A DNA stretch of 64,000 bases from Vandiemenella viatica (lineage: Eukaryota > Arthropoda > Insecta > Orthoptera > Morabidae), in assembly GCA_031002005.1 (NCBI GenBank), contig CM061920.1, positions 47,842,610 through 47,906,609 on the forward strand, written 5' to 3'. Made by a program: the position numbers and the translations under genes. This document shows, piece after piece, positions 54,713 to 64,000 of this stretch (its first letter is position 1; every line of letters begins with the position of its first letter). Below the pieces are notes generated by a model. The model did no database searches, was not told the DNA's origin, and was given only the letters and a program-made list of their open reading frames with translations.

Positions 54713-57600
54713 CTAAAAACAGAAATTGTATGCAATCAATCAGTGACATCAATTCTCAAATCTAGAGCCCAGATATCCCAGTGGAAACAAAGACTGCGCC
54801 TAATTTACAATACCGCAGTCTATGAACTTAAATTTCATATATCTTAAATATATTTCACAAAAAACCTTAACGCATATCAGCATTTAATTATACTTGAGTG
54901 TATTTCAACAGAATGATGTCAGTTCTTAAATGAAAACAAAATTAAGTATGCAGTATAAATTAATCATACCACAATTTAAGTTCCAAATGAGGAAGCAATA
55001 AAAAAACATTAATGTATCCCATAGCAAAACAAGCTTCTTGAGCCAGAGCTCCAAGAGAAACAGTAAGCTGTTAGAAGAAGAGTGTGAAAGTAGGGGAGAA
55101 AGGACAGGTTGAATGGAACAAAGAAATAGTTTAAAACATGAAATGCTCTCACTCTGTTACTTTTAATTATAGTCATGATTGAGAAAATGGCGAAGGTGGC
55201 AGGAAGTAAGGGAAAGTAAAACATTGAGATTTTGCAGATGATCCAGTGATCTGGGTAGTAACAAGGAGGAAGTGAGATATATAGGAAGACATAGTGGGTC
55301 AATATGGCACAAAATTAAATAAAGGAAATGTAAGTATATTATTACAATTAGAAAAAAGGAAACATTAATCAGGGGAAATATGAGGTCAAGAGAACAGTTG
55401 TGGAAGAAGGTGGAATGAACAAAAAAGTGTCATATAACCTTAATTTTGCCAATATATTATCAAAATTACTTAAAAGAGCTGTGAGCAGATAGCAAACCAA
55501 CAGCAAATCATCCTTAAAGTAGTTTAAGATATAAAATTCACCATAGAAAGCATAGTTAGATTGAAACAAAAATTAAGCACATGCTATATTGGAAGTTTTA
55601 CTTAAACTTTAATAAATTTTGTTACCTTCATTTACACAGCTACAGAATTAAATCATGATTCAAAGAAGGTACAACACTTCAGGTCAATAAAACTGTATAA
55701 TTGAGATATTCAAGATTATGATATCACCAAGCACATTGGCAAGAAAGAAAGCCAAAACAGAAAGGGCGGGGGTGGGGGGTGGGGGGGAAATCATGCCACA
55801 TTATGTAGAAAATTAAAGTCTGTAAGCATAACAGAAGTGAGGTTTTTTGGCAAATTTTCACATATCAAATTATGTGGAGTACATCAAGTCACAGCAAAAA
55901 GAGTATATTTAAAGTTAGGGTCCACACAGAGCAACTTTCTCAAAGATTCGATCAATATTTAGGCTCCAAATGCAAAAAGAAGATTTAAATTTTGAATAGG
56001 AAAATGGCAGTATAACATTATAATTGACAATAAGTTATAAAATTATGAAATCATTCTAGTCGAAGAAAGTGAGTAAACAAGGAAATAACATTTCCATCAC
56101 ATAGGGAATCAAATTTAAGAAAGTTTTAAATATGTTAAAGATCGATTGTACTTATATTTTCAGAAATAATCAACATCTAAGTTTTTCTAATTATATGCAA
56201 TTACAGTTAAGAGTAGTTTTTGCTATGAAATACATTTAGAATCAAGCCAAGTTATACATCAAAAATTAGAGAATTCTCTGTAGAACGTTTTAAATGAAGA
56301 ATTAGACCACAGGCTTGAAGACTTTTTGAATTAGAGGACATTTAATGTTTTATTACTTCAAGAATTTTTTACTAAAGAACCGCTACAATTTATAATAACT
56401 TATTAATTTGAAATTTACACTGGGAGCTACAACATATAAAATTTTCAGCGAGATTAGAGAAAAAATAAGAATAGTCTTTCTAAGGGACTTAACTGCATAC
56501 CGGGGTTGTAGTATCAGTTATTCACCTTACCACTTACTTACATTTTTGACAAAATTCTTCAAAAATTCAAACTGTTAAACCGTGAAAATAGTACCTATGA
56601 ATAAATCAACTGTAATACCTTAAAGTCGGTCACCACTTTCTTAATTTCACCTCAAGAAAGAAAAGGCGGGGTTGTAACTACAAAACCAAAATTCACTGTT
56701 CAAGTTTCAAAATAAACAATCACTATATTCTTGGAGCAAAATACACTATTACAGTTGAAAGGCAATAAGATTTTTCATTTCCAAAGGAATGTGGGTATTG
56801 AAATATTATTAGACAGACCAACCACTAAACACAATTGTCAAGTCACATTTTATTTGTTTAAATATGCACTGTTTTCCTCAAAATACATGATGGCTGACCA
56901 TAATCATGTTTTTCTCCGAACTACTTCCACCCTCAGCCCTGACCGACTAATTTAATGAAACACCAAGCCACACATCTGCACGCCTTGAGATCTTTTCGGA
57001 GACTGGCGTCAAACTCTGCATCCACTCTGTAACATAACAAACGTCTGTGCCCTGCAATAGTATCTGTGGCAGACGTCGTGTGTTAATGCTATGTTGTCTT
57101 GGTATAGTAGTGAGTCTTTGACCTCCGTCAGGTGAAGGTCTGACGAAGGAACATTTTTCGGTCTAATAGTTGAAATTGTGAAAACTTCGGTTAAATGGAT
57201 GATGGAGACTTGTATTATGTGGAATTCACTGTTTTAAAGGGAATGCTGTGTTTTCAAGTGACTGTATAGCGTTAAGAGGACGATAGTGAATGTGGGAGAC
57301 TATTTTGTAAGTCAACCTCTCTTATCCCACGAATCTGTGGTTTTTTAAGAAGAAGTCCGATTCCTTGTGGATATATTGTTTGGTGGTGGTACAAGCTGCC
57401 AAGTTCCTCCTTAAGTAAGCAGTTTTCCACAGGAAACCGAGGACTGTAGACGTGCATACAGAGCGCTGCAATCAGCAAACAGACTTTGAGCGATGTAGAC
57501 TGGGGAACTTAGAAAATAACAAAGAGTAGTATAATTTCTTTGACTTAGATATGATAAGCATTCAATTCAAGTAACAGTCAGGAGCTAATAGTGGGCTTTG
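54713..57600. other. Upstream intron, no exon found
   Basis: Sequence upstream of hemocytin exon A. No cysteine-rich minus-strand frame ending in phase 0 before a GT donor was found. A G-rich run lies near 55765-55787. A GC-richer block at about 56930-57500 holds an open minus-strand frame (57272-57478) without a family signature and is probably an unclassified insertion. Confidence 0.35.
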
Positions 57601-57649
57601 ACTTCCCCCCCCCCCCTCATGTTGTAATGTCTCACGTCTCAATTTTCTA

Positions 57650-57780
57650 AGGTTTCTTACGAAAATATTGTGTAGTTTGCATTTGTTTTCATGTTTCTTT
57701 ACATGTTCACTTTGCCCTCAAGCCTTCATCTATGGTTAGTGATGGGTTATTTTTTCCCCAATCCTATCTTATTTTTATAA
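57650..57780. repeat. Dispersed small repeat copy
   Basis: The inverse text contains cacaatatt, the aagccttcatcta block and ggttagtgatgggtta, in the order of the copies at 5.45 and 5.87-6.08 kb. A C13 run lies just left (57605-57617). Confidence 0.5.
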
Positions 57781-57843
57781 CAGTAATGTAAATTTAAGAT
57801 TTTTTTTTAATGGGGTCTATATCTACAAAAGAAATTAATTATT

Positions 57844-58071
57844 CTGGCCTGTGTAGGTTATAACAGGGCAAGGAAGGAACATATTATCGGAGATTGAGTT
57901 CATTTCAGACACCCTCCATGCCCTTCGAAGCAAATATCCTGGCATTCACCTGGAGGTATTTGGAGAAAGAATGAAAAACTCAAATTTGTTGGCCAGATGG
58001 GGATTTGAATCTGACACCCCCCGAATTCGAGGCTAGAGCGTCACTGTTCTCCCACCATGCTCGGTCATAAA
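57844..58071 (-). mobile_element. tRNA-derived SINE
   Basis: On the minus strand: a head GACCGAGCATGGTGGGAGAAC then CAGTGACGCT (box A region), box B AGATTCAAATCC at 58012-58001, then a tRNA-unrelated body containing CTCCAGGTGAATGCCAGGAT and CGAAGGGCATGG. aattatt-like repeats flank it (57837-57843 and near 58072), a plausible target duplication. The body strongly resembles a SINE I recall as abundant in locust-type genomes. Confidence 0.75.
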
Positions 58072-58079
58072 TTATTTAT

Positions 58080-59640
58080 CTTTTCATAACTAAGAGGGTC
58101 TCTGTAGATTGATAACCAACAAAATCTATGAGAGGATATCAGGAATAAAATTATAACATAATCTGTGAAATTAGATAAAGGTTTTAGGGTTTAAATTTAT
58201 AACTTCCTAATGGGAAAAAACACCATGAAGAAGTATGATCATTGTATAATTATCATGGGGAAATAAAGGTTATCTGACTAACTGCTTACTGGGGGTTAGT
58301 GTATACAGCTAATGCTTAAGCTCTGATCATTACTGTAGCCTACTGGTTCACTGTCTTTTGGTCACCAATCCCCTGTAAAACCCCAGGATATGAATGTAGG
58401 TTCCTAAACAACTTCTACTGTAGACTTTTACTGAATGTTCAACTGTATATTCTTCAAACAATGTACATCATCAGTAACAAAATGTTAAGGCATCAGAATT
58501 CTCCAAAATTATTGATTGCAGATTTAAACCATGAGACAAGCAACAAGAAACTCCCACTGACTTCCATTGTGTGCTAAGCATCACTTTCCTTAGATGGTTT
58601 TGCTGGCCAACAATGACATACCCCATTACGACAATTGCACAATGCTAAACCTTATTTTCTCTCCAATCTTCTTGAAACTTTGTGGATGGCAGCTCTCAGT
58701 CTGAACATTAAATCAATTCCTTAAAATTTTTTCATAAATATAACCGTTTGTCTAAAAAAATCAATGAAAAAAAAATCCTTAAGTTCTAAAACCTAAAATT
58801 TCCTCTCATTTAAAAAGTCTTTTAGCAAAAGTGTTAGTTCTTACTAGTTCATCTGCAAACCCTCCTCTATCTTTTGATATAAAATACAGCTTGCTTACAA
58901 TTGTATTTCCTAATGAAAACCGCTACTGCATCTAATTTAAAAACCTTCGATGTTATTTATCTCCAAAAAATATCATTGTTACAGAGCTGAAATGCATGCT
59001 AAACATTATTGAATCCAATTTTCAATATGATAGTGACATTTCTTATCTGCTATCTACACTCCTTAATTTAGTTTTCTTTCTTTCATCCAGATTCTATTGT
59101 ATCGTTTTGTGATGTCATCCCGCCATTCTCTTGTTTAAATTTAGAGTTTTCTTTTCCTCTTTTTGGCCAAAATACTATTTAAATCTTTACAAAAATTTCT
59201 CAGTGTGCAGTGTGCATTGTTTTCAAGATACTCTCAAGTCTGTAAGTAACTGAATTCCGCAGTGTATAGAACTTATACTTTTTATAAAACCATCATTTCT
59301 TTCCAAAAATGTTAATTCTACTTTACCTACCAATTTTAATTTTAAAATGCTATGGATAAAAATTTTCTGCATCTTTCGAGCCATGAAGCTTTACTGTAAA
59401 TTAAAATCTTGGTGCTTTGTAATTAAAAAAAAACTAATTTGGCAGTTGTTGTAACTGCATGGCTTGATTCATCTTAAATCTCAAACATCTCTTTAGTACT
59501 ATTTTATAAATCTGAAACATTGTATTTTGTTTGCATCTCTGTATATGAAGGGAATGAATTCTACTTGGAAATAAGCTATTCTACTTATATAGCCAATGTT
59601 TACAATATATTGTTTTAAAAGTCCAAATATTATTATGGGT
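58080..59640. other. No element recognised
   Basis: AT-rich sequence with many short plus-strand pyrimidine stretches. No family block or coding signal seen. Confidence 0.3.
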
Positions 59641-59652
59641 ATGAGAATAAAT

Positions 59653-60560
59653 GTTGTAAGATTGATTCGTGAACATTCGAGAGAGCTGCTGCACTTAGCA
59701 CAGCCATAGCGGCCTCAGTTGCTGAGTCGCGAATTCCATACAAATGCCGCGGAGCAATGCCCTGGCTAGCGTCAGTAACCTGATAGTATTTAAAGGGAGA
59801 CGCCATCTTGTCTCGCTCTCTGCAGTTCAGTTGACCAACGAGACTGGCACGATGTAGCAAGGTAATAGTTGCGAGTCGGTCTGCTGCCGCACGGCTTAGT
59901 CTGTTCTAGTCTTCTTGTAGTATAAGTATTTCATTCTGTTATATAGTCTGTCTGTAAGTTCCAGCATCATCATGCATTCCTAAATTCAGAGTTTAACTTG
60001 TTCCTTGAGTCTCGTGCATCATGGTTTTATAGTGTTCGCATTGGGTTTTAATTGGTCATTCATAATCTTAATAGTTATCATTGGTTCCAAGTCATGCAAT
60101 AATTAAATCATTATCACACATCTGAAGGAGACTTAGTTCCATTATTGTCAATACCATATTGGTACATCTGGGAGCTACTGCACGTGTTATTCCTCCCATC
60201 ATAACTTAGTTGGAAATGCGGACGCATGTATTATGTTCGGTATCTAAGAATAGATACCTCATTCAATCCATTCTGTTGGTGTTAACAATCATTTATCAGT
60301 CGTTAGAGTAAGTTACCCAGTTGTTTCAGTTATAATATATATGATGTGAGTAATATGTCCACAAGGTAAGAAGTGCATGTTTACCTGTTGCTAAGAGTAA
60401 TGTTAGCCTTCACTGACTACTAATTAACGCAGTTGGCGAATCTGCTTCACTTAAACTTGCCTGGTGTCAGACTGACAATTCAATATAATTCTATATTAAT
60501 CCGCCACATGATAGTTGCTCAATGTAGCAATATCTTAAAACGCCCACAAAGTGAAGACCA
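59653..60560 (+). mobile_element. Possible solo LTR of an LTR retrotransposon
   Basis: A GC-richer block beginning TGTAAGATTG, with a TATA-like TATTTAAAG at about 59788 and a CTCTGCAGTTCAG initiator-like stretch about 30 bp downstream, as in insect LTR promoters. Sequence then becomes AT-rich. No second LTR, primer-binding site or coding region was found, and the right end and target duplication are undefined. The boundary is a guess. Confidence 0.35.
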
Positions 60561-60599
60561 CTACAACCACGGCTAATCCTTTACTGTTTAATCCTACTT

Positions 60600-63500
60600 A
60601 TTACCAGAAAACTAAAAGAAAATTATTTCAAATATACTGCTGGATTCTTATGAGCTCATAGCTCTTTTAACTAATTTGGATGCTCTATTAGCAAAATTAA
60701 GTTTATATGACGAGGCATATTCTGAAATTTTTGTGATACAAAAGAAGACTTAGAAAAATCAGCGCTATAATAATTTTGGAAGACTGTGAAACTTTATAAT
60801 TTTGGAGATTTCTATGTAGTAAGACAGTAATGTGAGTGTTAGGAAGCCGAGTAAGTAAAGAGATGTAACAAACTATTTTGGTACTAGTGACAGGCTAGCA
60901 GAGAGAGCACTAGTCAGTAAGATAGAACAGTATAAATTGGTGAGATTCAAAGAATAAAGTGGAGAATGGATAGACTTAGCTCAGAAATAATCTTTGTTGT
61001 TCTAAGCAGTGAAGAAGCCCATGGTTGGAAAGATTGGCCCATGTGATGATTAGAGAAGTTACGATTGGCCGAAAGACAAGAAAGACAAGTGGCCATGTTG
61101 GTATGGACAGTAATATTAAAGTTGCTGGGTTGTACAAACGTGCGGTTAGGTCATTGGTGAAATACAGTGTGGAACTGTGTGGAGTGTTAGCTGTGTCAAG
61201 CCCATATTAGATTTGTTCGCGATATATCAAAACGAAACAGAAGAACTCTAAAACTAATCGACTGTGTACAACTAATGTGTGTGATTTTAGGTGATCGTTC
61301 CATGTTGCAAATCTGCATTTTTCAGATGAGATGTTCATTATTAGGTACAGACTGTAATACATGCTCAGTTCTGGACTAGAGATTTTTGTGATATTTAATA
61401 AACTCTTTTGAAGTGGTATTCTGAGTTGATGAAAAATTATTTGCAGATTGCTTTAGAAAGACATTCTATTAGAATTTCTATTATTATTTTTCCATGAGGG
61501 AATGGCAACCATGATTACTATTGAAACTGTTGTGTGAGGATACCTACAAAATACTCAAGAAGATCCTTACGTGTCCAGATATAATATCGGCACAAGCTGT
61601 AATTAAGGAATTAGTGTCACAGAGCACAAAGGAGGATATAATTAACATTGAAACTAAATAAAGTCATTACCTTGATAATAAAGGATGTTTAAAGTCAAAA
61701 TCAGACAAATAATACAGAAGTATATAAGAATGGAAAGTTTAAAAATAAATCTCATCAGAAATCATCACTAACATTTGCTCTAATGGTACATTTAAAAACA
61801 AATATTTTTATATAATAAAGGAAAATTTTATTCAAGAAGAAAATAGAATCTGAAAGTTTATTCACCATGTGCTTATATGAAAATTAAAGCTTGCATCCGA
61901 ATAAATGCAGCCACATATTTGAAGTATATCCAATTAAAGAATAAATGAAAATGAGCCCAGTGATGCAACTACTTTCACGAGGAAGCAAATACTTTTGAAA
62001 CTATAATTAAATTACGAAAATATATCACCCTCAACTTTCACAATTTAATAGTAGTTAAATTGATAATTTTAATGAAAAAGTTGTCATAACTTAAAAAAAG
62101 TCGTACTATTATATAGGAAAGTTTCAGTAATTCTGAGTAAAATATGTTCCAGATGCTGATAATATACACATAGGCGAAAAATTAGGCCCACAAAAGTTAG
62201 TGGGCTCTAGCATTACTTGCATTATTTTTGACAATTTATTGGTCCTCGGATTAAAAAAAGTTGAGAAACATTGCTCTATAGGATTCGAAGTCTGATTAAA
62301 CAATATACAGAATTTTATTGTGATTCTGAAACCAGGTAAAATTCAACAATCTTGATGAATATATCAAATGATTTTTAATATTGACTTACATTTTTAAGCA
62401 TCATTGTTAACGATTGCCCATTGTGGTGACAGATTTATTAACCTTGCAAAAACTTTAATAGGTATTAGATTCAAGCTTACATTTGCGGTTAGAGCTAATG
62501 ACAAAACCTAGCAGTAACCACAAGCAATGTTTTTTGTTTACATGAGACACATCAGGGAAATCATCACAGAATATCATAAAAGTCACACTTTCCAGACAGT
62601 CTATAAATACAAGTGACAGCTGGTGAAGTTAAGCTTTCAGGTTACAGCAGTGAAACTGAACAGGAGCATGCATAGCACACAGTGGGTGGATGACAGTGTG
62701 GTTGTATAAAACGCAATAGGGCATGAGAGCATCTATCTTGAGTTCAAGTCAATTTTCGGACTTCTAATATTGGGGAATTAATTTTGGACCTCAAGACAGT
62801 TATGTTAGAAGAAAAATAGTGAACTTTTAAATGTATAGTAAAGAAAATTATATGCTGTGACTAATTCAACCAGTGAATAATAATTTTTGAAACAAAAATG
62901 AAACATTAACTTTCATTAAACCTGTAGTTGATTTGGTTTATTTCTAGATTGCTACTGCTACAATAATTATCTGCTGCAAGAAAAATAATGCAGTTATGAG
63001 ATAAATGTGTGATGGCTTTTAAGAAATTTTTCTTCTGGTGGTAAAACAATTTTGTTATGTTTTACTGGTTTAGTAATTAACTTGGTAACGGCTTGCACAT
63101 AAAACTATTGTTTTATACTGAATAATAATATCCGTAATAAATTCAGTCCTGTCGCGAAGCCATGTACACTGATTGCTTTTACTTGTTTATTAATGATGCT
63201 ATCAACAATAAGTGAGGTTATTACAACACTATACTTTTGACCCACCTCATGGAGGCATCGAGACTTCGTAAGTTATTATTTTCTTTTGGTCACCACAGTT
63301 GTGTGATGAACGTACTAAAATGCACTTACAATTCTCTGTGATTGTAAGTATTCACAAGTTCACAGGAATAAGCAACATGCAAAACACACAAATCAGAAGT
63401 ATGTAGTTGAACACCTTTTATTCCAACAGTTTATGTCTTACATTACTACGCCAACCACCAACTGAAATTAGATATCACTTGTCCGAAGATCACAATTTCT

Positions 63501-64000
63501 AATAAGTGGAAAGTTTAACCCCAAAATACTCTCCTTCAATTAGCAATACCTTAAATGCCCGTATAACAATTACGTCTCTGTGTATTTCCACATTGTCTGG
63601 CTCATCTTACATTAGCGAAGTTAAGCTAATAGTTGTTTCCCATCATGGTAGCTCATATTACGTATCCACATGCCCGGATAAGTCTCCCAATTTCCCGCAC
63701 TACTGCTACAAGAGCTAACATATAACTGACTGTGAGTCTAGCATAAAGTAGTGCTTCTCGCTCTGTGTTGATTATCAATACATGCACAGATACTCTTTAA
63801 TTGTGGATGGCTAGGTTATTGTAGTTTCACATGGTCTAGGCTGCATTTCTACCTAACCACAATCCCCTAAAAAAAAAAGGGGGGGGGGGAATCTGTTTAA
63901 GTTGATATAATGCCAGTACTGATAATTATGTTGAGGTAGTGGTATTGCAATCTAGAATTAAACCGTTGATTTAATATTCAAAAGAGAAGTTCAGATATAG
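60600..64000. other. No element recognised
   Basis: AT-rich sequence to the right edge, with an A8-G11 run at 63869-63889. No exon of the hemocytin-like gene or other gene could be supported on either strand. Confidence 0.3.

Noticed and set aside
57130..57175. ctgacga box in a GC-rich block with a gtcag/ctgac hairpin
   Set aside because: No stem II closing onto GAAA at a sensible distance; the pairing is a simple local hairpin.
57272..57478. Minus-strand frame considered as an upstream hemocytin exon
   Set aside because: Lacks the cysteine spacing of vWD, C8, TIL or VWC modules, and no phase-0 donor is positioned to join exon A.

Overview
This is an AT-rich, intron-dominated stretch of animal nuclear DNA, almost certainly from an insect with a large genome. 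I infer this from a gene of the insect hemocytin/hemolectin type, spliceosomal GT-AG introns, and a dense mixed load of LINEs, mariner, piggyBac, Helitron, hAT, Tigger/pogo and tRNA-derived SINEs. One SINE and one small repeat family look, from memory, like repeats common in orthopteroid insects. I cannot name the species.

One host gene is visible. On the minus strand eight exons (54712 down to 2320) join in perfect phase into 464 codons without a stop. They encode part of a secreted, cysteine-rich protein: the tail of an upstream domain, a Pro/Thr linker, a von Willebrand factor D domain, C8, TIL, then a second vWD domain cut off by the window. Both gene ends lie outside. Only about 1.4 kb of 52.4 kb is exon; the rest is intron packed with transposable elements.

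Layout by intron, left to right. 1-2319 (intron after exon 8): a fold-back element carrying two opposed hammerhead-ribozyme-like motifs. 2522-15681: mariner remnant, small inverted-repeat elements, a hammerhead motif at 7.9 kb, SINE and LINE pieces. 15807-27417: decayed hammerhead repeat, Tigger-like remnant, and a 3.1-kb Helitron with a helicase remnant and a 147-bp tandem array. 27601-29202: a 134-bp hAT MITE with a perfect 8-bp target duplication. 29403-37663: several LINE fragments, a 0.56-kb palindrome, and the best hammerhead motif (36.56 kb). 37879-47119: a mariner, then a LINE split by an RTE-like LINE that is itself split by a Tigger-type element. 47793-54498: a piggyBac-like element (TTAA target, terminal inverted repeats, internally deleted transposase) split by a 2.3-kb Helitron. 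54713-64000 (upstream of exon 1): a SINE, a possible LTR, and much unassigned sequence.

The most interesting signal is the set of hammerhead motifs in dispersed repeats. Two with intact cores (36.56 and 7.87 kb) lie in hemocytin introns in the sense direction, so they would be present in the pre-mRNA. The second is the stack of datable nested insertions.
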